In this document: positions 26,087 to 37,100 of the stretch, in pieces
How positions within the stretch are numbered: the first letter of the stretch is position 1
Layout of the letters: each line of letters opens with the position of its first letter
Assembly (NCBI RefSeq): GCF_016743815.1
Contig: NZ_CP061035.1
Coordinates: 622,501-686,500, forward strand
Reading direction: 5' to 3'
DNA from: Sphingomonas aliaeris
GTDB taxonomy: Bacteria > Pseudomonadota > Alphaproteobacteria > Sphingomonadales > Sphingomonadaceae
Length of the DNA: 64,000 nucleotides
Translations under genes and position numbers: made by a program
The notes under the pieces: model-generated
The model's database searches: none
Told to the model about the DNA's origin: nothing
What the model saw: only the letters and a program-made list of their open reading frames with translations

Positions 26087-26126
26087 TATAGGCACGTCAT
26101 CCCGGCGTGGCAGGCCGATCGACCGG

Positions 26127-27479
26127 TCACACCGCGGCGCTGATATCCGCCGCGAAGCGCGCGATATCGAACCGCGCGGCCCCCGGATCCTCGCCGCGGC
26201 GGACGACGACCAGCTTTCTCGCCGGGATGACCATCACATATTGCCCGCGGTTGCCCTGCGCGGCGAAGCTTCCCTCGGGCAGGCCCTGTTTCGGCCCGAA
26301 CAACCATAAGGTCGCGCCATATCCGGGGCCGGTTGCGGGTTGCGGGCCGCTCGGCGTCGTCATCGTGCGGACCCAGCCCGCCGGCAGCATCCGCTTGCCC
26401 GCCCAAACCCCGTCCTGCATCCAGAACAGCCCCAGCCGCGCGAGATCGCGCGCGGTCGACCAGACCTGGCTGGAAAGCACGTAATTGCCGTGCCAGTCGG
26501 CTTCCGCGACGGTATGCGACATGCCCAGCGGGCCGAACAAAGCGTCCGGCATCGCCCGATATCTCTGCTCTCCCACCGTCTGCCGCGTGGCATAGATGGC
26601 GAGCAGGATATCGTTATTGGCATAGCGAAAGCGCGTACCGGGCGCCGCTTCCAGCGGCCAGGACACAGCCTGCTCGTCGACCGTGGTGCCGCCGAAATAG
26701 ATCGCATCGGTGCGGTTCCCGGCGGTGTCGCTGTGCAGCCCGGATGCCATGCGCAACAGATGATTCATCGTGATCGTCCGCCGGGGATCGCCGCCCTTCC
26801 ATTGCGCGATCGCTGCCGGCGCGTTCAGCGCAGCGGGGTTGGCGAGCCCGATCATCGTGCCCGCGATCGACTTGCCTACCGACCAGGTGCGATTGGAAAC
26901 GAACGGGCCGAAGCCGCTGCCGTACCGCTCCGCCAGAACGCGGCCGTCCTTGATCACCAGCACGCCGACCGTTTTGGTACCGGCACCATATGCGTCCTTG
27001 AACGCATTTTCGACGATACCGTTCATCGCGGCGGACGGTCGCGGCGCGATACCCGCGTCGCCCATCGGCCAGGGGCGGGGGTCCGCTCCTGCGATGGACG
27101 GCGGCGCCTTGCCAGCTCGGCTCGGGGCTTGCCTGCTCCCGATCGGCAAGGTCGTGCAGCCGCGCCCCTTGCTCCATACAGCCCGCCGCGGCGGCAACGT
27201 CGCATCGAACGGCACCGTCACCGAAGCGGAAGACCGGTCCACCGTCGCGGTCAGGCTCGGCACGATCCTGTCATATTCGGAATAGATGCCGCGCAGTTCG
27301 TCGGCGTCGATCTGCGCGGAGGAGCGCCCCGCATTGAAGATCCCGGCGCAATAGATCGCCGCCTTGTACCCCGCCGCCACCGCACGCTGATACGTGCCGG
27401 CCGAAGATTGCGGAACGACCTGCGCCTGTGCAGGAAGCGCGAGAGCTATGCCGATGCAAATCGTCTTGAAAATACGCAT
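26127..27479 (-). CDS. Serine hydrolase, beta-lactamase class C/EstB family
   Basis: The 450-residue protein is exported (signal RIFKTICIGIALALPAQAQ). The nucleophile motif is SVGK (SxxK) in RTWSVGKSIAG and the second motif YxN is in RFRYANNDILLA. The length and order fit penicillin-binding-like class C hydrolases, including 6-aminohexanoate-dimer hydrolase and EstB esterases. GLHSDTAGN and GQYVMVIPARKLVVVRRG are typical of that subgroup. Activity may be on amides, esters or wall peptides. The ATG at 27479 is preferred because upstream codons add a non-signal extension. Confidence 0.85.
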   Translation of the reverse strand: MRIFKTICIGIALALPAQAQVVPQSSAGTYQRAVAAGYKAAIYCAGIFNAGRSSAQIDADELRGIYSEYDRIVPSLTATVDRSSASVTVPFDATLPPRRAVWSKGRGCTTLPIGSRQAPSRAGKAPPSIAGADPRPWPMGDAGIAPRPSAAMNGIVENAFKDAYGAGTKTVGVLVIKDGRVLAERYGSGFGPFVSNRTWSVGKSIAGTMIGLANPAALNAPAAIAQWKGGDPRRTITMNHLLRMASGLHSDTAGNRTDAIYFGGTTVDEQAVSWPLEAAPGTRFRYANNDILLAIYATRQTVGEQRYRAMPDALFGPLGMSHTVAEADWHGNYVLSSQVWSTARDLARLGLFWMQDGVWAGKRMLPAGWVRTMTTPSGPQPATGPGYGATLWLFGPKQGLPEGSFAAQGNRGQYVMVIPARKLVVVRRGEDPGAARFDIARFAADISAAV

Positions 27480-27562
27480 CCCGGCTTCATTCCACCACCA
27501 CGGTGCATCCGCAATGCGTTTCGACTGTCGGGCAGGTCGCCTGCCCGGCATCACCGCCGCGT

Positions 27563-28156
27563 CTAGTCCGCCCCGCCCGCCGCACGCGCCAACCGAAGAC
27601 CCTTGGCCGACAGGCTACGGAACGTGATCGACCAGCGCCGCGCCGCCATTTCGGCGATGCTATGTTCCCAGTCATGGCGAGCCTCGCCGCTCAGATGATA
27701 GATGCCCCGCGGCGGAAGCGGCACGGTCGTCCGTTCGAACCGGTCTCCGGCACGGCGCCGGAACCGCATCGCCGCCGGGTGACCGAGCGAAATCCCGATC
27801 ACATGCTCGAAATGCGGGCGATCGCGGTGCCAGCCGATCCCCGCGCCGATATCATACCGGATCAGCAGCGCCTGAACGAGCGCTTCGGCGTCGACACCGG
27901 CGAACGTCGCGGCACGAAGGCGGATGGTGTCCAGCCATGGGGGCATCGGCTCGGCCGTGCCCAGGTGACCGCGATCGAAATCGTAATGCCAGCCGAAACT
28001 GTGCGTCAGGCGCTTTCCGATCCACCCCTGAAACCGGAACGGCGACAGGTCGACCCGGTCGATCATCGCCGTCAGCGCGGCCTCTTCCGCGCTCGTGACG
28101 AAGTCCTCGCCCGTCTTCAGGCCCGGCAGAACCGGAGTATCGAACAAATCCCGCAT
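27563..28156 (-). CDS. AlkB-like alpha-ketoglutarate-dependent dioxygenase
   Basis: This 197-residue Fe(II)/2-oxoglutarate oxygenase resembles the AlkB demethylases that repair alkylated bases. Iron ligands are His and Asp in WHRDRPHF and a distal His in IYHLSGEARHDWEHS; the 2-oxoglutarate-binding Arg lies in RWSITFRSLS. FGWHYDF and LIRYDIGAGIGWH are conserved. The start is set to the ATG at 28156 since upstream codons run through a terminator. It is transcribed on its own. Confidence 0.87.
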   Translation of the reverse strand: MRDLFDTPVLPGLKTGEDFVTSAEEAALTAMIDRVDLSPFRFQGWIGKRLTHSFGWHYDFDRGHLGTAEPMPPWLDTIRLRAATFAGVDAEALVQALLIRYDIGAGIGWHRDRPHFEHVIGISLGHPAAMRFRRRAGDRFERTTVPLPPRGIYHLSGEARHDWEHSIAEMAARRWSITFRSLSAKGLRLARAAGGAD

Positions 28157-28177
28157 CACGATCCAGCTTGAAAAGCG

Positions 28178-28205
28178 AAAGGCCGCCCCTTTCGGGACGG
28201 CCTTT
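28178..28205 (-). terminator. Intrinsic terminator of a small transcript
   Basis: AAAGGCCG at 28178-28185 pairs with CGGCCTTT at 28198-28205, with a CCC/GGG extension and a TTTC loop. On the minus strand it is followed by CGCTTTTC. It ends the 24-residue ORF 26 bases upstream and separates it from alkB. Confidence 0.75.
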
Positions 28206-28231
28206 CCATTGTCGGCCTTGGACGACAATCC

Positions 28232-28306
28232 TTACGCGGAGACGCTCTCCGACAGGAAGGTCTTGCTCGCGTTCAGTGTCGCCAATGGCGTTTGACAATG
28301 AGACAT
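28232..28306 (-). CDS. 24-residue peptide ORF with very strong ribosome binding site
   Basis: The ATG at 28306 is preceded by AAGGAGGTGG, almost a full match to the anti-Shine-Dalgarno sequence and the strongest site in the window. The product starts MSHCQTPLATLNASKTF and ends ESVSA; it has one Cys, no membrane helix and no family that I recognise. A terminator hairpin follows 26 bases after the stop, so this is a small monocistronic transcript of perhaps 150 bases. It could be a real highly expressed small protein, a leader peptide or a dual-function small RNA. I cannot tell which. Confidence 0.6.
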   Translation of the reverse strand: MSHCQTPLATLNASKTFLSESVSA

Positions 28307-28583
28307 TGGACCACCTCCTTTCCGTTGTTGAACAGTGATCATTAACTGGGGTTCGGGTGCGGCGGTTTCAAGAGGCGCGGCGTATCTGCGGTGCGGCCCA
28401 AGACGATCATAAGCTGTTTCGATCATGTGGAAATTCCCCGGTCGGCTCCCCATTTCAGGCGCATCCCCGAGGAGACAGAATGCTCGATCTTTCAGCGCGG
28501 GTCGGTCGCGGCCCGCACACAGGTTCGGCCCTGATGACCGACCGCCGCGACGCCGCCTTCCACACGCCGCGGCGCGGTTCGCG

Positions 28584-29183
28584 ATGACGATGGCGAACAC
28601 GGCCTATCCCCATGTTCTGGCATTCGGCGACAGCCTGACCGCGGGCTATGGCCTTCCGGCGTCGCAGTCGTTCCCGGCGCAATTGCAGGCGCTGCTCCGT
28701 CAGTCCTTCCCGACGGCACAGGTCCGGAATGCCGGTGTATCCGGCGATACGACGCGCAGCGGCCTGGCCCGGTTGCCGCGCCTGCTGTCCGGATTGCGAG
28801 CGAAACCCGATCTGGCGATCGTCGAACTGGGCGCGAACGATATGCTGCGCTTCGTCGATCCCGCCGCGACCCGGCGAAATCTCGATGCCATCCTTGCGGA
28901 ATTCGAGTCCTGCGGGATTAGCGTGCTGCTCGCCGGGATGGTCGCGCCTGCGTTCCTCGGCGCCGTGGCCACGCGGTTCAACGCCATCTATCCCGGTCTG
29001 GCGGCGAAGCACGGTGTCCCGCTCTACCCGTTCTTCCTGAACGGCGCGATCGGGGCGGCGGACCTCACGATCGCCGATCGCATCCATCCGAGTGCGAAGG
29101 CGGTCGGCATCGTCGCACGCAATATCCTGCCGTCCGTGGTCGCCGCGTTGGGAGGTTCGACACGGGCCGCGTCGGTCGCCTGA
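28584..29183 (+). CDS. Arylesterase, GDSL/SGNH hydrolase (TesA-like)
   Basis: The 199-residue SGNH hydrolase cleaves esters or thioesters. Block I is LAFGDSLTAGYG, block III is LGANDMLR and block V is DRIHPSAKA, giving Ser, Asn, Asp and His. The length matches TesA, but no clear signal peptide follows the ATG at 28584 (or 28590), so it is probably cytoplasmic. An upstream open extension has no family match. It stands alone. Confidence 0.87.
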   Translation: MTMANTAYPHVLAFGDSLTAGYGLPASQSFPAQLQALLRQSFPTAQVRNAGVSGDTTRSGLARLPRLLSGLRAKPDLAIVELGANDMLRFVDPAATRRNLDAILAEFESCGISVLLAGMVAPAFLGAVATRFNAIYPGLAAKHGVPLYPFFLNGAIGAADLTIADRIHPSAKAVGIVARNILPSVVAALGGSTRAASVA

Positions 29184-29186
29184 CCG

Positions 29187-29300
29187 TCAGCGGGGGTCGG
29201 TCGCCAGGGCGATGATCACGATCAGGATGAGCAACGCGATAAGCGCACCCACGACGATCTTGAGAAACCGGCGGTCCTTGGGCTGGGTCTGTTTCTGCAT
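29187..29300 (-). CDS. Small single-helix membrane protein
   Basis: A 37-residue ORF from the ATG at 29300 (or 29306) has a charged N-terminus (QKQTQPKDRRFLK) followed by one membrane helix (IVVGALIALLILIVIIALA). A GGA sits 6 bases before the ATG. It points towards the esterase gene and ends 3 bases from it. The family is unknown. Confidence 0.5.
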   Translation of the reverse strand: MQKQTQPKDRRFLKIVVGALIALLILIVIIALATDPR

Positions 29301-29436
29301 AACCATTCCGCGACTGTTTCCCGACCAACGAAAAGCCGCCTGAACCGCTCCGTTTTTGGCCCGCCTTTTCTCGCTGACCTGGATTAGTTCCGGCGGAAAC
29401 ATTGCCAATGACGGCCGCCTCGTCGATGATGACGCC

Positions 29437-29757
29437 ATGCAGACATCGCCTCCCGCCGACACGATTGAAGCGAGGATCCTCGCCGATCCCCGATATGCAG
29501 CGTTGGTGCGGGATCGTCAGCGTTTCTCCTGGCTGCTGACGGCGATTACGGTGATCGTATATAGCGCGTTCATATCGTTGATCGCGTTCGATAAACCCCT
29601 GATGGCGCAACCCATCGGCGGGGGCACGATCAGTCTGGCCGTGGTGCTGGGCGCGGCGATGCTGGTCGGGACGATCGCGATCTGCGCGGTCTATGTCGTG
29701 CGCGCGAACGGCGAATTCGATTCGCGGCTGGCCGAGATATTGGACAAGGCGAAATGA
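29437..29757 (+). CDS. DUF485 membrane protein of the acetate permease operon
   Basis: The 106-residue protein has a soluble start ([21 protein letters not shown]) typical of DUF485 (YjcH) and two membrane helices. DUF485 genes usually precede actP, as here, where its stop overlaps the ActP start by ATGA. The role may be to help transporter assembly or activity. Confidence 0.86.
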   Translation: MQTSPPADTIEARILADPRYAALVRDRQRFSWLLTAITVIVYSAFISLIAFDKPLMAQPIGGGTISLAVVLGAAMLVGTIAICAVYVVRANGEFDSRLAEILDKAK

Positions 29758-31457
29758 TGCGGAGCATGTGGCGGTGTGCGGCATTGCTGGTCCTGCTCGG
29801 CTGGGCGAGCGGCGCGACCGCCGCGATCACCGGCGCGATCCAGCGTCAGCCGACCAACTGGACGGCGATCCTGATGTTCGGCGGCTTCGTCGGCATAACC
29901 TTGTGGATCACGGGCGCCGCCGCGCGGCGAACGCGCACCGTGTCGGATTTCTACACCGGCGGCGGCATCACCGGCTTTCAGAACGGGCTGGCGATGGCGG
30001 GCGACTATTGCTCGGCCGCCTCCTTCCTCGGCATCACGTCGCAGATCTTCAACGATGGCTATGACGGGCTGATCTACGCGATCGGCTTCCTCGTCGGCTG
30101 GCCGATCGTGCTGTTCCTCGTCGCGGAAAAGCTGCGCAATCTCGGCCGCTTCACCTTCGCCGACGTCGCCTCCTACCGCTTCCTGCAGGGCCCGGTGCGC
30201 AGTTTCGCGGCGGTCAGCACGCTGCTCGTCGTCACCTTCTACCTGATCGCGCAGATGGTCGGGGCGGGGCAGCTCATCCAGCTGCTGTTCGGCCTGCCCT
30301 ATCTCTACGCGATCACCGTCGTTGGCGGGCTGATGATGGTCTACGTCCTGTTCGGCGGGATGCGCGCGACGTCCTGGGTGCAGATCATCAAGGCGGTGAT
30401 GCTGCTGTCCGGCGCGACGTTCCTCGTCCTGGGGGTCATGGCGCAGGTCGGTTTCTCGTTCGAAACGCTGTTCGCGCGCGCCGTCGCGGTGAAGACGAAA
30501 CTTGCGCTGGAAAGCGGCCTGTCGCCGGGCGATGCCGCGACGAAGGGCCGTGCGATCATGGGGCCGGGCGGGTTCATCAAGGATCCGATCTCCGCTTTGT
30601 CGTTCGGCTTCGCGCTGATGCTGGGGACGGCGGGCCTGCCGCACATCCTCATGCGCTTCTTCACCGTCCCCAACGCACGCGAGGCGCGCAAGTCGATCAT
30701 GTGGGCGACGGTGTGGATCGGCTATTTCTACGCGCTGACCTTCGTCCTCGGTTTCGGCGCGATCGTCATGATCTCGTTCAACCCGGACTATGTCGGCGTC
30801 GGCGGCGCGCTGCGCGGCGGCAACAACATGGCCGTGATGCACCTGGCGCACGCGATCGGCGGCAACCTGTTCCTCGGTTTCATCTCCGCGGTGGCCTTCG
30901 CGACGATTCTCGCCGTGGTCGCGGGACTGACCCTGTCGGCGGCCTCGGCGATATCGCACGACGTCTATGCCAGCGTGATGCGAAAGGGGAATGCCGACCC
31001 GGTCAAGGAACTGCGCGTATCGCGGATCACGACGATCCTGCTCGGGATCGCCGCGATCATCCTGGGCGTCGTCTTCGAAAAGCAGAACGTCGCCTTTATG
31101 GTCAGCCTCGCCTTCGCGCTCGCTGCATCGGGCAATTTCCCGGTGCTGGTCATGTCGCTGCTGTGGAAGGGCTGCACAACCAACGGCGCCGCATGGGGCG
31201 GGGCGATCGGGCTTCTCGCGGCATTCGGGCTGACGGTGTTGTCACCCGTCATCTGGGTCGCGGTGTTCGGCTTCGATCAGGCGATCTTCCCGTACAGCTC
31301 GCCCGCCTTGTTCTCGGTACCCGCCGGGTTCCTGGCGATCTGGCTGATCTCGCTACTCGACCGTTCGCCCCGCGCCGCGCTCGACAAGGCGGGATATCCC
31401 GACCAGCGCCTGCGGTCCGAAACCGGCTTCGGCGTGCACGAAGCGGCAGCGCATTAG
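29754..31457 (+). CDS. actP: Cation/acetate symporter ActP
   Basis: This sodium/solute symporter of 567 residues has an N-terminal signal-like helix and about 13 membrane segments. ActP features are [31 protein letters not shown] and [15 protein letters not shown]. It imports acetate and similar short carboxylates into the cytoplasm. Coupling to the DUF485 gene supports the call. The extra loop around residues 230-280 is normal for this subgroup. Confidence 0.9.
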   Translation: MMRSMWRCAALLVLLGWASGATAAITGAIQRQPTNWTAILMFGGFVGITLWITGAAARRTRTVSDFYTGGGITGFQNGLAMAGDYCSAASFLGITSQIFNDGYDGLIYAIGFLVGWPIVLFLVAEKLRNLGRFTFADVASYRFLQGPVRSFAAVSTLLVVTFYLIAQMVGAGQLIQLLFGLPYLYAITVVGGLMMVYVLFGGMRATSWVQIIKAVMLLSGATFLVLGVMAQVGFSFETLFARAVAVKTKLALESGLSPGDAATKGRAIMGPGGFIKDPISALSFGFALMLGTAGLPHILMRFFTVPNAREARKSIMWATVWIGYFYALTFVLGFGAIVMISFNPDYVGVGGALRGGNNMAVMHLAHAIGGNLFLGFISAVAFATILAVVAGLTLSAASAISHDVYASVMRKGNADPVKELRVSRITTILLGIAAIILGVVFEKQNVAFMVSLAFALAASGNFPVLVMSLLWKGCTTNGAAWGGAIGLLAAFGLTVLSPVIWVAVFGFDQAIFPYSSPALFSVPAGFLAIWLISLLDRSPRAALDKAGYPDQRLRSETGFGVHEAAAH

Positions 31458-31705
31458 TTCAGGCGCCGCTATCGAAGGACACCGGCGTACCGGCGGCGTA
31501 CCGGCGGCGGGCCGACCGCCGTCCCGGTCGTTCGCCCGGAGCGGTAAGCGCTGATCGGCGGACACCGACCAGCGCGTCCCGCCTTTTCAAGAAACCAATG
31601 CAACTTCCTCTATGGCTTGCCGAACCGATACGGCTAAGCTTCCCGATGCGAGGCACGACGCGGTTCAACGCGCGGTCGATCGCATCCGCGTTGGAGAGGA
31701 TCGAC

Positions 31706-33109
31706 ATGATCGATGATGGTGCCCGGCTGTCCCCCGCCCGGCTGATCGGTTTCACAAGTCCCGCCGTACCGGTGGCGGCGATCGGCCTGCCGTTCATCGT
31801 CCACCTGCCGCCATATTATGTCAGCGAACTGGGGCTGGGGCTCGGCACCGTCGGGCTGATCTTCCTGCTCGTCCGCGCGATCGATTTGCCGCTCGATCCG
31901 CTGCTCGGTCATTTCATCGATCGCACCGACGGCCGGATCGGGCGCTTCCGTCCGTGGCTGCTCGGCGGTGGGCTGATCATGATCGTCGCTGCCTATCTGG
32001 TGTTCATGGCCCGTCCGGGCATTACCCCGGTGACGGCCTTCGCCGCGCTGATGATGCTGTATGCCGGCCTGTCGAGCTTCCAGCTAAGCCACTTCGCCTG
32101 GGCAAGCACCCTGTCGGCCGATTATGACCAGCGCTCCCGCATCTTCGGATGGCTCCAGACGATGGCGGTGTTCGGCATGATCCTCGTGCTGCTGCTTCCA
32201 CCGCTCGCAAGCTGGGCGCTGGGCACGAAAAGCGCCGCGTCGGGCGTGCACGCAATGGGCTGGTTCGTCATCGCGACGGTCCCGGTCAGCGTGCTTCTGG
32301 TGATCGCCACGACCCGCGAGCCGTCGCGCAAGGTCACACACAGAGAGCCGCGATTGCGCGACGTCACCGAACTGTTTCGAAACCCGCTGATGATGCGCCT
32401 GCTGCTGGCGGATATGCTCGCCGGGATCGCGCCGGGCATCACGGGATCGCTGTTCATCTTCTATTTCGAACATCGCCTCGGTTTCGGCGCCAGCGTCGCC
32501 AGCCTGTTGCTGCTGGTATATTTCGTCGCGGGCATGATCGCCGCGCCCCTGTGGATGCGGCTCGCGGTACGGATCGGGAAACATCAGGCGGCGACCGCGG
32601 CGGCACTGACCTTCTGCGTCACCAACGGCGCGGTCGTGCTGCTCCCGACCAACGACATGGCCAGCGCGGTGGTCGGCATGGCGTTTGCCGGGCTACCCTA
32701 TGCCGCTTTCCCCTTCCTGATGCGCGCGATGCTGGCCGATGTGATCGATGTTGATCGGCTGGCGACGGGGATGGACCGGACCGGTTTGTTCTCCGCTGTC
32801 CTGACGACGACGTCGAAGGTGGCCCATGCCGTGCCGATCGGGATCATCTACCCGATACTCGGCCTGATCGGCTTCAACGGAAAGACAGGTACGACCAATA
32901 CGCCGGAGGCTATTGCCGGGCTGGTCGTCCTGTTCGTCGGCGCCCCCGTGCTGGTGATGCTGGCCGCCGCCTGGGTCGTCTCGCGATGGCCGCATGGCGC
33001 AAGGGAACATGCGGCGGTGCAGGCGGCCCTTGCGGAGCGCGCCGCCTCCGCCGAAATGCCATCCGCCCAATATTCCTCCGCCGCGCCGAACGCCGCCTAT
33101 GCGACGTAA
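31706..33109 (+). CDS. MFS transporter, glycoside-pentoside-hexuronide (GPH) type
   Basis: The 467-residue protein has 12 membrane segments. FIDRTDGRIGRFRPWLLGG is the GPH/MelB signature (DRTxxxxGRxRPW). The family brings in sugars or glycosides with sodium ions or protons. GGAGAGG precedes the ATG at 31706. It stands after actP with no other sugar gene beside it, so the substrate cannot be named. Confidence 0.86.
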   Translation: MIDDGARLSPARLIGFTSPAVPVAAIGLPFIVHLPPYYVSELGLGLGTVGLIFLLVRAIDLPLDPLLGHFIDRTDGRIGRFRPWLLGGGLIMIVAAYLVFMARPGITPVTAFAALMMLYAGLSSFQLSHFAWASTLSADYDQRSRIFGWLQTMAVFGMILVLLLPPLASWALGTKSAASGVHAMGWFVIATVPVSVLLVIATTREPSRKVTHREPRLRDVTELFRNPLMMRLLLADMLAGIAPGITGSLFIFYFEHRLGFGASVASLLLLVYFVAGMIAAPLWMRLAVRIGKHQAATAAALTFCVTNGAVVLLPTNDMASAVVGMAFAGLPYAAFPFLMRAMLADVIDVDRLATGMDRTGLFSAVLTTTSKVAHAVPIGIIYPILGLIGFNGKTGTTNTPEAIAGLVVLFVGAPVLVMLAAAWVVSRWPHGAREHAAVQAALAERAASAEMPSAQYSSAAPNAAYAT

Positions 33110-33183
33110 ACGATAAGCATCCAATCGCTGCTTTACATTGGCAACACACTGGGTAGGATCGCCGCACGCGGGGGAGAATCCAG

Positions 33184-34095
33184 ATGCTACAGCTTGCCAA
33201 CGTCACCCATGTCTATGCCAATGGCACGCGCGCGCTCGACGATGTCAGCCTGACGATTCCAAAGGGCATGTTCGGGCTGCTCGGGCCGAACGGTGCGGGC
33301 AAATCGACGTTGATGCGCACCGTCGCGACGTTGCAGACGCCGACCGGCGGCACGATCCGCTTCGGGGATATCGACGTGATCGCGAACCCGGAGGCGCTGC
33401 GCGAGACGCTCGGCTATCTGCCGCAGGATTTCGGCGTCTATCCCCGGGTCTCCGCCTACGACATGCTCGACCACATGGCGGTGCTGAAAGGCATCGCCTC
33501 GGCCGGTGAGCGCAAGGCGACGGTCGAGACGTTGCTCAACCAGACCAATTTGTGGGCGGTGCGCAAGAAAGCGATTGCCGGCTTTTCGGGCGGCATGCGG
33601 CAGCGTTTCGGCATCGCGCAGGCGCTGATCGGCAATCCCGGCCTGATCATCGTCGACGAACCGACCGCCGGTCTCGATCCGGAAGAACGCAACCGCTTCC
33701 TCAATTTGCTCGCGGAGATCGGCGAGAACGTCGTCGTTATCCTGTCCACGCACATCGTCGAGGATGTCGCCGATCTGTGCCCGCGCATGGCGGTGCTGGC
33801 GGCGGGACGCATCCAGCTGGAGGGCGCTCCGCTCGACCTGATCGATCGGACGCGCGGCCATGTCTGGGCGAAGACGATCGCGCGCGAGGATCTCGACGAA
33901 AGCCGCCAGCGCTACGAGGTCATTTCCACCCGGTTGTTCGCCGGACGGACGATCATCCATATCCTGTCGAACGACGATCCGGGCGACGGGTTCGCCGCCG
34001 CGCATGGCGGGCTGGAGGATGTCTATTTCTCCACGCTCGCCCGGTCGCGGCGCGTTCCCGCGGCGGAAGCCACTTCCTCCACCGTCGCGGCCTGA
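33184..34095 (+). CDS. ABC transporter ATP-binding protein
   Basis: The 303-residue ATPase powers the permease encoded next. Walker A is GPNGAGKST, the signature is FSGGMRQR, Walker B is LIIVDEPTAGLD and the switch His is in STHIVED. The C-terminal extension resembles ABC-2 type exporters. The ATG at 33184 lies 5 bases upstream of nothing else coding, and the gene ends 5 bases before the permease/peptidase gene, so the two are one operon. Confidence 0.9.
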   Translation: MLQLANVTHVYANGTRALDDVSLTIPKGMFGLLGPNGAGKSTLMRTVATLQTPTGGTIRFGDIDVIANPEALRETLGYLPQDFGVYPRVSAYDMLDHMAVLKGIASAGERKATVETLLNQTNLWAVRKKAIAGFSGGMRQRFGIAQALIGNPGLIIVDEPTAGLDPEERNRFLNLLAEIGENVVVILSTHIVEDVADLCPRMAVLAAGRIQLEGAPLDLIDRTRGHVWAKTIAREDLDESRQRYEVISTRLFAGRTIIHILSNDDPGDGFAAAHGGLEDVYFSTLARSRRVPAAEATSSTVAA

Positions 34096-34100
34096 CCCGC

Positions 34101-37100
34101 ATGTTCGGTCAGATCGCGCGCTTCGAACTGCGCTACCAGCTTCGCAACCCGGTCTTCTGGACCGTGGCGATCCTGTTCTTCCTGCTCACCTTCGGGTCGA
34201 TGACGATCGACCAGATCCAGATCGGCAGCGGCGCGAACATCCACAAGAACGCACCGGTCGCGATCGCGCAGGTGCACATGATCATGTCGCTATTCTTCAT
34301 GTTCGTGACGACCGCCTTCGTCGCCAACGTGATCGTCCGCGACGACGAAAGCGGCTTCGGGCCGATGGTGCGCGTCACCCGCGTGGCGAAATTCGATTAT
34401 CTCATGGCGCGCTTCCTCGGCGCGTTCGGCGCGGCGGCCTTGGCCTTCGCGGCGATCCCGCTGGCGATCTGGCTGGGAACGCAGATGCCGTGGGTGGATG
34501 CAGAGACGTTGGGGCCGAACCGGCTGAAGGATTACGCCTACGCCTATTTCCTGCTCGCCTTGCCGAACCTGTTCCTGACGTCCGCGATCTTCTTCGCGGT
34601 GGCGACGATGACCCGGTCGATGATGTATTCCTATCTCGGCGTGGTCGTGTTCCTCATGCTGTATCTCGCGATCAACGCGGTGCTGCGCGCGAAGCCCGAA
34701 CTGCGCGCCACGGGCAGCTATTTCGAACTGTTCGGCCTGGGGGCGTTCAGCACCACGACGCGCTACTGGACGGCGAGCGAATCCAATGCCGGCCTGCCCG
34801 TATTTGCCGGCGTGCTGCTGTGGAACCGGGTGATCGGCATCGCGATCGGGCTGGTCGCGGTGGCGATCGCCTATTGGCGCTTTTCCTTCACCGAACGCGG
34901 CGTGTCGCAACGCCGGTTGCGCAAGCAGAAACGTGTCGCGGACAAACTTGCCGCCACCGCGCCGATGCTGGTCGATCGGCTTCCCGCCGCCCGCCCGGCG
35001 GCGTCCAACTGGACCCGGTTGGTCCAGCGCTGCCGGTTCGAAATGGCGCTCGTCTTCCGCAGCCCCGCTTTCATCATCCTGATGCTCGTCGGCCTGTTCA
35101 ACGCACTCGGCGGGCTGCTGTTCGCGGGCGAGATGTTCGGCACGTCGATCCGCCAGCTGACCTTCGCCGTGATCGGTACGCTTCAGGGCAGCTTCAGCAT
35201 CATCCCCTTGATCATCGCGATCTACTACTCGGGCGAACTCGTCTGGCGCGATCGCGAACGCGGGATGCACGAAATCGTCGATGCGACGTCGCTACCCAAT
35301 TGGGCGTATCTCGTGCCCAAGGTGCTGGCGGTAACGGGCGTGCTGTTCGCGACGTTGGTGATGTCGGTCGTCACTGCCTGCGTGGTGCAGCTGTTCCGCG
35401 GCCAGACCGATCTCGCGCTGGGCCAGTATTTCGCCTGGTGGGTGCTGCCGATGACGGTCGATGCGCTGATCCTCGCCATCCTCGCCGTGTTCGTCCAGGC
35501 GCTGTCGCCTAACAAATATGTCGGCTGGGCGATCATGGTGATCTACCTCGTCGCGACGATCACGCTCATCACGATGGGGTTCGAACACCCGCTCTATCAA
35601 TATGGCAGCACGGGGATCGGCGAGCTGTCCGACATGAACGGCGACCAGGTCGGCGGCGCACGTGGCTGGTGGCTGCGGCTCTATTGGGGATCGGTCGCGC
35701 TCGCGCTGTGCGTGTTCGCGCATCTACTGTGGCGACGCGGCACGGAAACGCGGCTGAAGGTGCGGCTGGCGCAGGTTCCGCGGCGCTTGCTGGGCATGCC
35801 GGGTGCCGTGCTTGCCGGCGCGCTGGTCGTGACGGCCGCCAGCGGCGCATACCTGTACCGCGACATGAACGTCCTCAACCGCTACCGCACCGCGACGGAG
35901 GGCGAGGAGCGGCTGGCGACCTATGAGAAGAAGTATCTGAAATACGCCGCGCTGAAGCAGCCGACCGTCACCGACATGCGGCTCGACGTCGCATTGTATC
36001 CGGGCCAGCGCCGTCTGGAGGCCAACGGTACGTATGATTTCGTCAACGATACCGGGGCGCCCGTGCGCGACCTGCACGTCCGCTTGTTCGACGATCATAC
36101 GCGGCTCGGGACGGTGACGATTCCCGGCGCGCGGCTCGTTTCCGACGACAGCGATCTGCAATATCGCATCTATCGCTTCGCCACCCCCCTCGCGCCGGGC
36201 GCGCGCGGCACCCTGTCCTTCGCCTCGACGCGATGGCAGCGCGGCATCGTCGCCAATAACGACGACACCCGCGTCGTCGGCAATGGCAGCTTCCTTCAGA
36301 ATGCCGAATTCGCCCCGCAACTCGGCATGAGCCGCGACGGACTGCTGCAGGATCGTGCCAAGCGCCGGAAATACGGCCTCCCGCCCGAACAGCGCATGGC
36401 CAAGCTGGAGGACCGCTCGGCCCAGTCGCGCAACATGCTGGGCAACGCGCCCTGGGTCCGGTCCGACATCACCGTCTCGACGGTCGCGGGGCAGACTCCC
36501 GTCGCGCCGGGCCGCAAGGTCAGCGACGTGACGACCAATGGGCGCCGCACCGCACGGTTCGTCTCGACCGCACCGATCCTCGCCTTCTTCTCGGTCCAGT
36601 CGGCCGCCTATGCGGAGAAGTCGCGCCGGGTGGACGGCACCGACCTGACCGTATTCTACGACCGGAAACACGATTATAACGTCGATCGCATGCTCGACGC
36701 GATGCAGCGCTCGCTACGCTATTACCGCGCCAACTTCGGCCCGTATCAATTTGACTACGCCCGCATTCTCGAATTCCCCGGCTATGCCAGCTTCGCACAG
36801 GCCTTCGCAGGTACGATTCCCTACTCCGAAAGAATAGGCTTCCTCGCCGACACGCGCGATTCGACCAAGATCGATTATGTCAGCTACGTAACGGCGCACG
36901 AACTCGGCCATCAGTACTGGGGGCACCAACTGGTCAGCGCCGACATGCAGGGCGGCACCATGCTGATCGAGACGATGGCGCAATATTCCGCGCTGATGGT
37001 GATGAAGCACCAATATGGCGAGGACAAGATTCGCCGGTTCCTGAAGTACGAACTCGATTCCTACCTTCGCTCGCGCGGCGGAGAAGTGATCGAGGAAGTC

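Noticed and set aside
31480..31530. Repeated GGCGTACCGGC units after actP
   Set aside because: Only two to three short imperfect copies are present, too few to call a functional repeat.
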